From positions 434,001-498,000 of the forward strand of contig CAVQVG010000015.1 of assembly GCA_963717125.1 (NCBI GenBank): DNA of 64,000 bases. The letters are read 5' to 3'. A program made the translations under genes and the position numbers. The DNA comes from RYN-230 sp963717125. Its GTDB lineage: Bacteria; Actinomycetota; Actinomycetes; Streptosporangiales; Streptosporangiaceae. Below are positions 50,437-59,225 of the stretch, piece by piece. Each line of letters opens with the position of its first letter. Positions within the stretch are counted from its first letter, which is position 1. The notes beneath the pieces are model-generated. The model made no database searches. It was not told the DNA's origin and worked only from the letters and a program-made list of their open reading frames with translations.

Positions 50437-51894
50437 TTACGGCTCGGCGCTGGGGGCCGGGGCGTCGGCGCCGTCGGTGGCGTAGGGGATGAAGCTGCCG
50501 TGGTGCGGGTTGGCGTCCAGCGGCTTGCCGATGGCCGGGAAGGCGCGCTGCGGGCAGTTGACCCGGTCGCACACCTTGCAGCCCGGGCCGATCGGGACGA
50601 GTGAGGACGGGCTGGTCAGGTCGAGGCCGCGGGAGTACACCAGCCGCTGGGCGTGCCGCAGGTCGCAGCCCAGGCCAATGGCGAACGTCTTGCCCAGCAT
50701 GCCGTGGCCGCCGTAGCGGCGGTGCACCGTCCGCGCGATCCACAGGTAGCTGCGGCCGTCGGGCATCTGGGCCAGCTGGACCTGGATCTCGGTCGGCCGG
50801 GCGAACGCCTCGTACACCGTCCACAGCGGGCACGATCCGCCGACCCGGGAGAAGTGGAAGCTGGTCGCGGACTGGCGCTTGGAGATGTTGCCCGCCCGGT
50901 TGACCCGGACGAAGATGAACGGCACGCCGCGCGCCCCGGGCCGCTGCAGCGTGCTGAGCCGGTGCGTCACGGTCTCGTAGCCGACCCGGAACCGCTGCTG
51001 CAACAGCTCGATGTCGTAGCCGAGGCTCTCCGCGGCGGCCAGGAACGGCCGGTACGGCAGCACGAGCGCGCCCGCGAAGTAGCTGGCCAGGCCGATCCGG
51101 GCGAGCAGCCGGCTCTCGTCGCTGGACAGGTTGGCCTCGGCCACGATCTGGTCGATCTTCCCGGTCATCTCCAGCGAGGCCAGCTGGGTGGCCAGCTGGA
51201 ACGCGCGCTGGCCCGGGTTGAGCAGTGGGGACAGCGCCAGCACCCGGCCGGCCGGATCATAACGCCGCTTGACCGGCTGGTCGCCGCTGGGCAGGTCGGT
51301 GACCCGGATGCCGTGCTGCCGGGCCAGCAGGTCGGTGATCCCGGCGGCTGGATCGCCGATGGCCAGGTCGGCCTGGGTGAAGATCTGTTCGGCGGCGATA
51401 TCGAGGGACGGGAAGTAGTTCCGCCGGGCGTAGAACAGCTCCTGCACTTCCTCCTGGGCCAGCGGCGGTGGCACCGTCATCGAGCCCACCCCACCGGAGT
51501 CGATGCGGTTCACCAGCGCCTCATTGACGTCCCGGCCGTGCCGGAACCCCCGGTGCAGCTCGATGACGTAACGCCCGACGGCCGGCATGGACACGGCCAG
51601 CTCGCGGATCTCCGCCATCGAGACCTGCTCGCTGACGGACGGGTCGGTCAGCACGTCCCGGAGCTGGGCTACCAGCCGGTCCGCGTCTTCGGCGGAGAAC
51701 TGCTGCAGGTCGGCGTCGAATACGGTGGCCAGCTTGAGCAGCACGGAGGCGGTCATCGGGCGCTGGCTGGATTCCAGCTGGTTCACATAGCTGGGCGAGA
51801 TGTCGAGCGCGCTGGCCAGCGCGGCCTGGGTCAGGCCGCGTTCCTCACGGAAGCGGCGCAGCCGGACGCCGACCCGGGCTTTCGTGACCGCCAT
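50437..51894 (-). CDS. XRE-family RamB-like regulator of carbon metabolism
   Basis: 485 aa from the ATG at 51894 with AGGAG 4 nt upstream. The XRE HTH (~8-65) reads FREERGLTQAALASALDISP, then YVNQLESSQRP. The middle region resembles the IrrE/ImmA-like domain of RamB and ScfR proteins, but the peptidase HExxH is absent (here QLATQLASLE). The C-terminal domain carries a Cys cluster (GCKVCDRVNCPQRAFP). RamB proteins in corynebacteria and mycobacteria control acetate, glyoxylate and gluconeogenic genes. The divergent PEP carboxykinase gene fits that role. The IS element lies directly downstream. Confidence 0.88.
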   Translation of the reverse strand: MAVTKARVGVRLRRFREERGLTQAALASALDISPSYVNQLESSQRPMTASVLLKLATVFDADLQQFSAEDADRLVAQLRDVLTDPSVSEQVSMAEIRELAVSMPAVGRYVIELHRGFRHGRDVNEALVNRIDSGGVGSMTVPPPLAQEEVQELFYARRNYFPSLDIAAEQIFTQADLAIGDPAAGITDLLARQHGIRVTDLPSGDQPVKRRYDPAGRVLALSPLLNPGQRAFQLATQLASLEMTGKIDQIVAEANLSSDESRLLARIGLASYFAGALVLPYRPFLAAAESLGYDIELLQQRFRVGYETVTHRLSTLQRPGARGVPFIFVRVNRAGNISKRQSATSFHFSRVGGSCPLWTVYEAFARPTEIQVQLAQMPDGRSYLWIARTVHRRYGGHGMLGKTFAIGLGCDLRHAQRLVYSRGLDLTSPSSLVPIGPGCKVCDRVNCPQRAFPAIGKPLDANPHHGSFIPYATDGADAPAPSAEP

Positions 51895-52197
51895 CACACT
51901 CCTGGTTTCCGGCCGGTAACGCGCCGCTGAACACTGTCCGCAACCGTGCAGCGCAGCCAGCTGCGCCGGCCAGGTCCGCAGGTCCAGCGGTCGTTCGCGT
52001 TGCTAATCGGTCTAGACCATCGCTGGTTGTCTTCACAAGTGTCACAAAATCGCGAGGTGAGCACCACAAACCTCCACACATGCAGGGTCTACCACTTCAC
52101 CCCTCAGCCGTGCATCTTGTAAAGATAGGTTAACGGTGTCTCGATGGACCCGACGTGGACGAGCTGCGGGTACCCGCCGGCGATGGAAGGACATTCT
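51895..52197. promoter_or_regulatory. Divergent control region ramB-like / pckG
   Basis: About 300 bp. Features seen are the 10-bp palindrome GGTCTAGACC (52009-52018) and, on the minus strand, ATCTTTACAAG (52126-52116), which loosely resembles the corynebacterial RamB box (RAACTTTGCAAA). TAGGTT at 52126-52131 is a possible plus-strand -10. Site assignments are tentative. Confidence 0.35.
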
Positions 52198-54021
52198 GTG
52201 AGCGACGCTATCCCCGGGCTGAATCAGCCTCCGACGGCACACGGCGGCCTGATCGCGTGGGTGGAGGAGATCGCCGCGCTCGCTCAGCCTGCCCGCGTGC
52301 AGTGGTGCGACGGGTCGGCGGAGGAATGGGCCCAGCTCACCAGCCTGCTGGTGGAGCAGGGCACGCTGCTGCCGCTCAACCCTGAGCTGCGGCCGGGCAG
52401 CTTCCTGGCCCGCTCCGACCCGTCGGACGTCGCCCGCGTCGAAGACCGCACCTTCATCTGCGCGGAGCGGGAAGAGGACGCGGGGCCGACCAACAACTGG
52501 ATTGCGCCCGGCAAGATGCGCAGCACGTTCGCCGAGATCTTCGCTGGGGCGATGGCGGGCCGGACCATGTACGTGGTGCCGTTCTGCATGGGCCCACTCG
52601 GCTCGCCGATCTCCCAGCTCGGTGTAGAGATCACCGACTCGCCGTACGTGGCCGCCTCGATGCGGGTGATGACCCGGATGGGCGCGCCGGTGCTCGCCCA
52701 GCTGGGCCGCGACGGGTTCTTCGTCCGGGCCGTGCACTCGGTGGGCGCCCCGCTGCAGCCGGGTCAGCCGGACGTGCCGTGGCCGTGCAACGCGACCAAG
52801 TACATCTCACACTTCCCGGAGACCCGGGAGATCTGGTCCTACGGGTCCGGGTACGGCGGCAACGCGCTGCTGGGCAAGAAGTGCTACGCGCTGCGGATCG
52901 CCTCGGCCATGGCCCGGGACGAGGGCTGGCTGGCCGAGCACATGCTGATCCTCAAGGTCACCCCGCCCGAGGGCGAGGCCAAGTACATCGCCGCGGCCTT
53001 CCCGTCTGCGTGCGGCAAGACCAACCTGGCCATGTTGCGGCCCACCATCCCGGGCTGGACGATCGAGACGGTCGGGGACGACATCGCCTGGATGCGGTTC
53101 GGCGCGGACGGCCGGCTGCGCGCGATCAACCCGGAGGCCGGCTTCTTCGGCGTGGCGCCCGGCACCAGCGAGCTGACCAACCCGAACGCGCTGAAGATGC
53201 TGACCAGGAACACCGTCTTCACCAACGTCGCGCTGACCGACGAGGGCGACGTGTGGTGGGAGGGACTGACCGACGAGCCCCCGGCCCACCTGACCGACTG
53301 GCGGGGCCAGGACTGGACGCCGGGTGCCGGCCGCCCGGCCGCCCACCCCAACTCCCGGTTCACGGTGGACGCCGCGCAGTGCCCGTCCATCGCCCCGGAA
53401 TGGGACGACCCGGCGGGCGTGCCGATCTCGGCCATCCTGTTCGGCGGCCGCCGGGCGACCGCGGTGCCGCTGGTCACCGAGGCGTACTCGTGGCAGCACG
53501 GCGTCTTCCTGGGCGCGACCATCGCCTCCGAGAAGACCGCCGCGGCCGAGGGCACGGTCGGCGAGCTGCGCCACGACCCGTTCGCCATGCTGCCGTTCTG
53601 CGGCTACAACATGGGTGACTACTTCGGTCACTGGCTGAAGATCGGCGGCATGACCGACCCGGGCAAGCTGCCCCGGATCTACGCGGTGAACTGGTTCCGG
53701 AAGAACGCCGCGGGCAAGTTCGCGTGGCCCGGCTTCGGCGAGAACAGCCGGGTGCTGAAGTGGATCACGGAGCGGCTGAACGGGCAGGGCGAGGCGCAGG
53801 CCACCGCGATCGGCAACCTGCCGGCCGAGGGCGCGCTGGACACCGACGGGCTGGCCATCAGCGACGCGGACCTGGCGCTGCTGCTGTCCGTGGACACCGG
53901 CACCTGGCAGGACGAGGCCGACCACACCCGGGAGTACTTCACCATCTTCGGCAGCCACCTGCCGGAGCGGCTGTGGGACGAGCACGAGTCCCTGCTGGAG
54001 CGGCTCAAGGCCGCGAGCTGA
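52198..54021 (+). CDS. pckG: Phosphoenolpyruvate carboxykinase (GTP)
   Basis: 607 aa from the GTG at 52198 (GGAAGGAC about 8 nt upstream), the normal family length. Converts oxaloacetate and GTP to PEP, GDP and CO2, the first committed gluconeogenic step. It has the GTP-class signature FPSACGKTNLAM (kinase-1 P-loop), GDDIAWMRFGADGRLRAINP (kinase-2 and metal site), YGSGYGGNALLGKKCYALR, and FCGYNMGDYFGHWL near the C-terminus. It is divergent from the RamB-like regulator and followed after 3 bp by rraA. Confidence 0.97.
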   Translation: MSDAIPGLNQPPTAHGGLIAWVEEIAALAQPARVQWCDGSAEEWAQLTSLLVEQGTLLPLNPELRPGSFLARSDPSDVARVEDRTFICAEREEDAGPTNNWIAPGKMRSTFAEIFAGAMAGRTMYVVPFCMGPLGSPISQLGVEITDSPYVAASMRVMTRMGAPVLAQLGRDGFFVRAVHSVGAPLQPGQPDVPWPCNATKYISHFPETREIWSYGSGYGGNALLGKKCYALRIASAMARDEGWLAEHMLILKVTPPEGEAKYIAAAFPSACGKTNLAMLRPTIPGWTIETVGDDIAWMRFGADGRLRAINPEAGFFGVAPGTSELTNPNALKMLTRNTVFTNVALTDEGDVWWEGLTDEPPAHLTDWRGQDWTPGAGRPAAHPNSRFTVDAAQCPSIAPEWDDPAGVPISAILFGGRRATAVPLVTEAYSWQHGVFLGATIASEKTAAAEGTVGELRHDPFAMLPFCGYNMGDYFGHWLKIGGMTDPGKLPRIYAVNWFRKNAAGKFAWPGFGENSRVLKWITERLNGQGEAQATAIGNLPAEGALDTDGLAISDADLALLLSVDTGTWQDEADHTREYFTIFGSHLPERLWDEHESLLERLKAAS

Positions 54022-54024
54022 CCG

Positions 54025-54504
54025 GTGACCGGTGACGTCACTGCGACGGCGGACCTGGTTGACGAGTACGGGGCGGAACTGCGCGTCTGTGACGTGCAGT
54101 TCCGCCAGTTCGGCGGTCGCCGCGTGTTCGCTGGGCCGGTCCGCACGGTGTCCTGTCACGAGGACAACGGCCTGCTCCGCGACCTGGTCCGGACCCCCGG
54201 CGCGGGGGCCGTGCTGGTAGTGGACGGCGGCGGCTCGCTGCACGCCGCCCTGGTCGGCGACATCATCGCCGGGTCCGCGTATGCCAGCGGGTGGGCCGGG
54301 CTGATCGTGCACGGGGCGGTCCGGGACAGCGCCACGCTGGCCGGGATCGACCTCGGCATCAAGGCGCTGGGCGCCAACCCACGCAAAGGCGGCAAGACCG
54401 GCGCGGGCGCGATCGACGTGCCGGTGGCGTTCGGCGGGGTCACCTTCCAGCCCGGGGACGTGCTGCACGCCGACGATGACGGGATCGTCCTGCTGCCTAG
54501 TTGA
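54025..54504 (+). CDS. rraA: RraA-like protein (4-hydroxy-4-methyl-2-oxoglutarate aldolase / RNase E inhibitor family)
   Basis: 159 aa, GTG start 3 bp after the pckG stop. Family hallmarks are FGGRRVFAGPVRTVSCHEDN, VLVVDGGGSLHAALVGDIIA, and VHGAVRDSATLAGIDLGIKA with the metal/substrate Arg-Asp. The fold supports either class II aldolase or oxaloacetate decarboxylase activity, or RNase E binding. Coupling to pckG makes an oxaloacetate-related role attractive, as an inference. The 3' end overlaps the convergent LCP gene by 8 bp. Confidence 0.93.
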   Translation: MTGDVTATADLVDEYGAELRVCDVQFRQFGGRRVFAGPVRTVSCHEDNGLLRDLVRTPGAGAVLVVDGGGSLHAALVGDIIAGSAYASGWAGLIVHGAVRDSATLAGIDLGIKALGANPRKGGKTGAGAIDVPVAFGGVTFQPGDVLHADDDGIVLLPS

Positions 54505-56104
54505 CGCAGGGGATGCCGTCCTTGGGGGCGACCACCGCCCCACCCTGCGGCCCGGTGCTGGGGATGATGGACGACGGTGACGGGCTGGCGCTCGGGGCCA
54601 GGGCGCCCGGGAACACGGTGCTCGCGCCGAGCAGGATCTGCACGTTCCCCGCGGCGGTCGCCGTGCTCGGCGTGGCGGTGACCCCGAACAGCTTGGCGAT
54701 CACGGCCGCGCTGGCCGACGCGCCGGCCCCGTACACCACCGAGGTGGCCGCCTGGGCCGGGGTGTTTCCTACCGTGCCCGCCCGGAAGCCCTTCTTGACC
54801 AGCGCGGCCGACACCCGCCCGGCCAGGCCCGTGGTGTGGCCGCCGTTGAGCACGTCCACCGTCGTCCGGCGGGCCGCGGCCCGGCTGATCGTGGCGGCCG
54901 TGGGGTGCGGGGTGGCGGCCCGGCGTACCGGCGCCGGGAAGAACGCGGCGTGCACGATGCGCTGGATGTACGGCACGTCGATCGCGTTCGCGTCCTGGCC
55001 GCCGATGGTCGCGAAACCCTTGATCGGCAGCGTGTGGAACACCAGGTCCCGGCTGGTCAGCCCCCGCATCTGGGCCGCGAAGTCGAGCAGGTTCCAGCCC
55101 GCGTCGGTGATCACGTAGCGCTTGGCCACGGACAGCAGGGCGGACACCTTGCTCAGGTCGTTCAGCGCCCCCTCGGTGCGCAGCTGGTACATCACCGAGT
55201 CGATGAACGCCTGCTGGCGGTGGGTGCGGTCCAGGTCGCCGTTGGTCAGCCCATCCCGCTGCCGGACGAACGAGAGCGCCTGCGCGGCGTCCAGGTGCTG
55301 GTAGCCCCGGTGGAAGTGGGCGCCGGACTTGGGGTCGTAGACGTTGTGGTTGAGGCAGACCTCCACGCCGCCGAAGACCTTGGCCAGCTCGAAGAACCCG
55401 TCCAGGTTGACCTCGGCGAAGTGATCCACGTGCACCCCGGTGAGCCGCTGCACGGTGGCCACCGCCGCCCGGCGGCCCGCCTCGTTGCCCAGGAAGGCCA
55501 GCTGGTCCTGGCCCATGCTGGGGTTTTGCTGGCGCAGCTTGGCCTGCTCGTAGAACATGCTCACGCCGTAGGCCTGGTCGATCTTCCCAGCCTGCTGCGG
55601 CCCCACGGTGCCGGCGAAATTGACCCAGTCGTCGCGTGGAATGGAGAAACCGACTGCCTTCTTGCCACCCGCGAATACGTGGATGAGGATCAGCGTGTTG
55701 GTGTCATTTCCGCCGGTGCCATTCGCCACCGCCTGCGCGTTTCCGGCGTGCAGCTTGGCCAGGATACTGTTGGGCAGGATGTTCCCGTTCCAGTCCCGCC
55801 TACTCTCCAGCCCCATCAGCAGGATATTCTGCGCGCCCACCGACGGGCCGCTGGCTATTGCGTGCGAGCTGCCGATACTGGCCACGTCATGCACTACGAA
55901 GTAGGAAAAGCCGCTGATTAGCATGACCCCCGCGGCGGCCAGGCAGGTCAGCGCGTACCACACCCCGGTCATCCGGCGACGCGGCGTGTACCCGGCATCT
56001 GGCCTGCTCAGAGCGCCAGTACGGGACCGCGAGCGGGCCGAAGGTGGCCGGCCGCCGCCGTCCTGGCCGCCTGTTCCCCGCTCTGACGCCGTACCGCTGC
56101 GCAC
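54497..56104 (-). CDS. LytR-CpsA-Psr family cell-wall glycopolymer ligase
   Basis: 535 aa, GTG start with GGAGGGGAAG upstream. A basic cytoplasmic N-terminus of ~45 residues precedes one helix (~47-70). The extracytoplasmic LCP domain (~90-330) shows VGFSIPRDDWV (catalytic Arg-Asp), VFGGVEVCLNHNVYD, QALSFVRQRDGLTNGDLDR and THRQQAFI. A LytR_C domain (~390-485, DVLNGGHTTGLAGRVSAAL) and a Ser/Pro tail follow. LCP enzymes attach glycopolymers such as arabinogalactan or teichoic acid to peptidoglycan. Single gene. Confidence 0.94.
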   Translation of the reverse strand: MRSGTASERGTGGQDGGGRPPSARSRSRTGALSRPDAGYTPRRRMTGVWYALTCLAAAGVMLISGFSYFVVHDVASIGSSHAIASGPSVGAQNILLMGLESRRDWNGNILPNSILAKLHAGNAQAVANGTGGNDTNTLILIHVFAGGKKAVGFSIPRDDWVNFAGTVGPQQAGKIDQAYGVSMFYEQAKLRQQNPSMGQDQLAFLGNEAGRRAAVATVQRLTGVHVDHFAEVNLDGFFELAKVFGGVEVCLNHNVYDPKSGAHFHRGYQHLDAAQALSFVRQRDGLTNGDLDRTHRQQAFIDSVMYQLRTEGALNDLSKVSALLSVAKRYVITDAGWNLLDFAAQMRGLTSRDLVFHTLPIKGFATIGGQDANAIDVPYIQRIVHAAFFPAPVRRAATPHPTAATISRAAARRTTVDVLNGGHTTGLAGRVSAALVKKGFRAGTVGNTPAQAATSVVYGAGASASAAVIAKLFGVTATPSTATAAGNVQILLGASTVFPGALAPSASPSPSSIIPSTGPQGGAVVAPKDGIPCVN

Positions 56105-56202
56105 CCGCTTCCCCTCCGGGGCCGGCTTGCTAGTATTGGGCCGAAGGCTACCCTCACTTCTCCATCAGTAAGCTTTGCCGGCCAAACCATTAGGAGTTGT
56201 TG

Positions 56203-56811
56203 GTGGAGCCACTGCCGCACGAGGCAAGTTCCGGCCCGCTGTATCGCGGTGTGTCCGGGCCTTACGACATAGGAGCGTACCGGTATTCCGGCCAGCGGGA
56301 TTCCGCCGGCACCAGGAAATCCGGCGCCAGTCGGCCCGCGCCCGGCCGGGCCCCGCGCTGGTGGGGGTCCCGGCCCGGCCGGCTCGGGGTGCTGCTGGTC
56401 ATCGCCGGGGCGCTGGCCGGGCTGATCGGCACGGTGCTGACCGGCAGCGAGCCCGGCTTCCTGCTGGGCGCGGGCCTGATCCTGGGCACGGTGTGCGGGA
56501 CGGTGGCCGTGCGGCCCCGGTCCGCCTACCTGATCATCCCGGTGCCGGCGCTGAGCTACGTGGTCGCGGCCATCGTGGCCGGGCTGATCCACGACCACGC
56601 GATCGACACGTCCCGCACCGTCCTGGCCGTCGGGCTGGCCCAGTGGGTCGCCAGCGGGTTCCTGATCATGATCACCGCCACCCTGCTGGCCACCGCGATC
56701 GCCGCGATCCGCTGGCTGGGCAGCCGGGCATACCGTGCTGTGACGCGGCCCGCACTATCGGCTCGCCGACAATTCGCGGCTAGCCCGGCGCGTCTCATCC
56801 GGGCCGGATGA
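56203..56811 (+). CDS. DUF6542-like four-helix membrane protein
   Basis: 202 aa from the GTG at 56203 (AGGAG 7 nt upstream); in-frame TTGs at 56197 and 56200 are alternatives. A ~60-residue polar N-terminus with Pro/Arg/Ser precedes four helices: LGVLLVIAGALAGLIGTVLT, FLLGAGLILGTVCGTVAV, LIIPVPALSYVVAAIVAGLI and a final long one. A small conserved actinomycete membrane family; function unknown. It is divergent from the LCP gene and overlaps the convergent acyltransferase by 57 bp. Confidence 0.82.
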   Translation: MEPLPHEASSGPLYRGVSGPYDIGAYRYSGQRDSAGTRKSGASRPAPGRAPRWWGSRPGRLGVLLVIAGALAGLIGTVLTGSEPGFLLGAGLILGTVCGTVAVRPRSAYLIIPVPALSYVVAAIVAGLIHDHAIDTSRTVLAVGLAQWVASGFLIMITATLLATAIAAIRWLGSRAYRAVTRPALSARRQFAASPARLIRAG

Positions 56812-58083
56812 AACGGGCCGGCCGCGGGTCATAACCCGCCGCGCGGTGGCAAAACGCCACGCCGCCCTCAGCCACCGGGGTGCGTGGCCGTGCTCGGCCC
56901 GGTGGAACAGCAGCCACGCCACGGCCAGCGCCGCCGCGAAGGCGGGCAGCCAGGCCAGCCGCTCGGCGATCCACAGCGGGGTGGACGGGGCGGTGAGCAG
57001 GCCGGGCAGCCGGCCGATCAGCGACCCGGCCAGGTTCACCGCCACGAACGCGGACTGGTGCCAGAGGAAGAGCGTCATCGCGGACAGGTTGGCCAGCGCC
57101 ACGGCGGCCCAGGCCAGCGGGCGGCGCATCAGCCGGGCCAGCGCGGGCCGCAGCAGCAGGACCAGGCCGACCTGGGCGATGCCGAACGTGACCGCGGCCA
57201 GGGTGGGCGGGTTCAGGTTGGAGATGCGCGCGCCGTTCACCCCGACCATGCTGGCCGGGTACCCGGCCCAGGTAACCAGCGCCGCGGTGGCGGCCGCCCC
57301 GCCGGCCAGCAGCAGCGCGGGCACCTTCCAGCCGCGGAACGAGCCGCGGGCCCACGCGATGCCGAGCAGGTAGGGGACCAGCCAGCCGGCGGCGACGTTG
57401 ACCCAGCCCAGCCAGGCCGGGCCGCCGAGGCCGAACCGGGCCGCGTCCACCCCGGCCACCACGGCGGCCGGCAGCACCGCGGCCCAGGCGCCCATCCGGC
57501 GCACTAGTGCCACCGCGAGCGGGGTCAGCGCGGTCAGCCCGGCGAACACGCACAGGAACCACAGCGGGTCGAGCACCAGCGTGACCACGGTGTGCACGGT
57601 CCCACCCGGCACGCCGCCGAGCACCATGGCCACGGTGAGCGGCACCCAGACCGCGGCCAGCACGGCCACCGGGCGGCACAGCCGGGTCATCCGCTTGCGC
57701 AGCCAGGCCAGATAGTCAGTGCCAGCCCGGGGGGACGACCCCCCGGAGCCCCCCGATCGCCGCTGCCCGCCGAGGCCGCTACCGCGGCCGGTGAAACTCA
57801 CCGCGGCGGAGTAGCCGCCGACCAGGAAGAAGATGGCCAGCGTCTGGAAGATCCACGAGACCGGGGCCAGCGCGTGCATGGTCGCCAGCGGGCTCGTGTC
57901 GCGCAGCTTGGTCCCGCTGTGCGCGGGGGTCAGCACCAGCGCGGTGACCAGCCAGTGGCCCAGGATCACGCCGCCGATGGCCAGCGCGCGGAGCGCGTCC
58001 ACGGTGCGGTCCCGGCTGGCCGGGGTGGCCGCGTCGATCCGGCCCGCAGCCGCCCGGATGCGGTGCACAGCGCTGGCGGTCAT
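56755..58083 (-). CDS. Acyltransferase_3 family membrane protein
   Basis: 442 aa. About ten helices. The family entry motif is DRTVDALRALAIGGVILGHW with the active-site His, and FFLVGGYSAAVSF follows. Such proteins O-acetylate cell-surface glycans, antibiotics or peptidoglycan. The start overlaps the stop of the upstream alpha/beta hydrolase by 4 bp, so acylation and hydrolysis may act on the same product. Substrate unknown. Confidence 0.9.
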   Translation of the reverse strand: MTASAVHRIRAAAGRIDAATPASRDRTVDALRALAIGGVILGHWLVTALVLTPAHSGTKLRDTSPLATMHALAPVSWIFQTLAIFFLVGGYSAAVSFTGRGSGLGGQRRSGGSGGSSPRAGTDYLAWLRKRMTRLCRPVAVLAAVWVPLTVAMVLGGVPGGTVHTVVTLVLDPLWFLCVFAGLTALTPLAVALVRRMGAWAAVLPAAVVAGVDAARFGLGGPAWLGWVNVAAGWLVPYLLGIAWARGSFRGWKVPALLLAGGAAATAALVTWAGYPASMVGVNGARISNLNPPTLAAVTFGIAQVGLVLLLRPALARLMRRPLAWAAVALANLSAMTLFLWHQSAFVAVNLAGSLIGRLPGLLTAPSTPLWIAERLAWLPAFAAALAVAWLLFHRAEHGHAPRWLRAAWRFATARRVMTRGRPVSSGPDETRRASRELSASR

Positions 58084-59012
58084 CGGGTCACCTGCCCGGT
58101 CTCACCCAGCGCGATGTAGGCCAGGTTGCGCAGCGCGACCCCGCCCGGGCTGAGGTAACTGCTGTGCCCGTCGCGGCCGCAGCTGAACTGGCGGGCGCCG
58201 AACGACGGCGACATCGGGTCGGCGCCGAAGCCCAGGCCGAGCAGCCGGATATGGGGCACGTCGTGGATCCAGTCACCGGACTCCCGGCCCGCCCACACCC
58301 GGGCGGTGGTGTCCAGCGAGCGCACCGAGGACACGTCCATGCCCGGGCTGCCGTACACCGCGATGTCGGTGACCGGCAGGTGCGGCGCGGCCAGCCCGCA
58401 GACCACCGAGCCGTAGCTGTGGCAGAGCAGCGCGACCTGGTCGCCGTCGCGGGCCAGGCTGGTCACCAGCGGGCGCAGCGCCTGCGCCCCCTGCCCGGCG
58501 TTGCCCGAGGTGAGCACGGCCGGGCCGAGCAGGCTGGGGGTGCGGTAGCCGAGCCAGGCGATGATGGCCAGGTGGGCGTGCGGGTCCAGCCGGGCGGTCT
58601 CGTTGGCCAGCGCCCGGGCTCCGCCATAGGGCGAGGCGGCGCCGCGGGACGCCCAGGTGGCCAGCGAGGTGTCCGAGCCGGGCACCATGATGACCACCCG
58701 CCGGGCGGTGGCCAGGTCGCCGAACACCTGGACGGCCTCACCCTGGCCGGCCGCGTCGAAGGCGAGGAAGTGACCGCGGCGCATCGCGGCCAGGCTGGCC
58801 GCAAGGCTGGTGTTGCCGTCCCGGGTGGCCGCCGTCTCGGCGCGGGCGATGGCCCGCGAGCTGGCGGTGTACCGGGCGGACAGCGCCTCGGTGGTGAGGG
58901 CCGGCAGTTTCACCGGCGGGTCGGGCGGGGTGCTGGGCAGCACCGCAGCGGTCAGCGCCAGGATTCCAGCGGCGGCAGCGGCGGCGATGCCCACGATCCG
59001 GCGGCGTCTCAT
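58080..59012 (-). CDS. Secreted alpha/beta hydrolase (DUF1023-like)
   Basis: 310 aa. Signal peptide at ~1-25 (RRRRIVGIAAAAAAGILALT). The DUF1023-like hydrolase core has VVIMVPGSDTSLATWA and the nucleophile elbow LLCHSYGSVVCGLA; the Asp is likely near VYGSPGMDV and the catalytic His near GRDGHSSYLSPGG. Members are esterase- or lipase-like enzymes abundant in actinomycetes. Translationally coupled to the acyltransferase (4-bp overlap). Divergent from the histidine kinase. Confidence 0.9.
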   Translation of the reverse strand: MRRRRIVGIAAAAAAGILALTAAVLPSTPPDPPVKLPALTTEALSARYTASSRAIARAETAATRDGNTSLAASLAAMRRGHFLAFDAAGQGEAVQVFGDLATARRVVIMVPGSDTSLATWASRGAASPYGGARALANETARLDPHAHLAIIAWLGYRTPSLLGPAVLTSGNAGQGAQALRPLVTSLARDGDQVALLCHSYGSVVCGLAAPHLPVTDIAVYGSPGMDVSSVRSLDTTARVWAGRESGDWIHDVPHIRLLGLGFGADPMSPSFGARQFSCGRDGHSSYLSPGGVALRNLAYIALGETGQVTR

Positions 59013-59150
59013 GGGAGGGTCCTTCCTGGTCCAGCGGGGTTGCTGGGCAGGACGCTACGGAGCCGCGCGTGTGGTCCGCGTCACTCTGCGGAGCCGTTTG
59101 CCCGGCTGCCCCGCAGGTACCGCCGGCTGGCCCGGCCGGGTTAGACCACC

Positions 59151-59219
59151 CCCTACCGGAGTAGGGCCGGCCAGATCCCCCGTGCGGGGCACGAAATCGG
59201 GCCGTCCCGCACCTACGCT
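59151..59219 (+). promoter_or_regulatory. Dyad and leaderless -10 upstream of the two-component operon
   Basis: CCCTAC (59151-59156), CGGA, GTAGGG (59161-59166) is a perfect inverted repeat resembling NarL/LuxR-type operators. TACGCT (59214-59219) ends 6 nt before the kinase ATG, the spacing of a leaderless promoter. Autoregulation by the downstream response regulator is the simplest reading. Confidence 0.5.
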
Positions 59220-59225
59220 GAGGGC

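Noticed and set aside
48527..50833. A 768-codon minus-strand frame across the IS element
   Set aside because: Antisense to a full transposase with DDE motifs; composition is typical of shadow frames.
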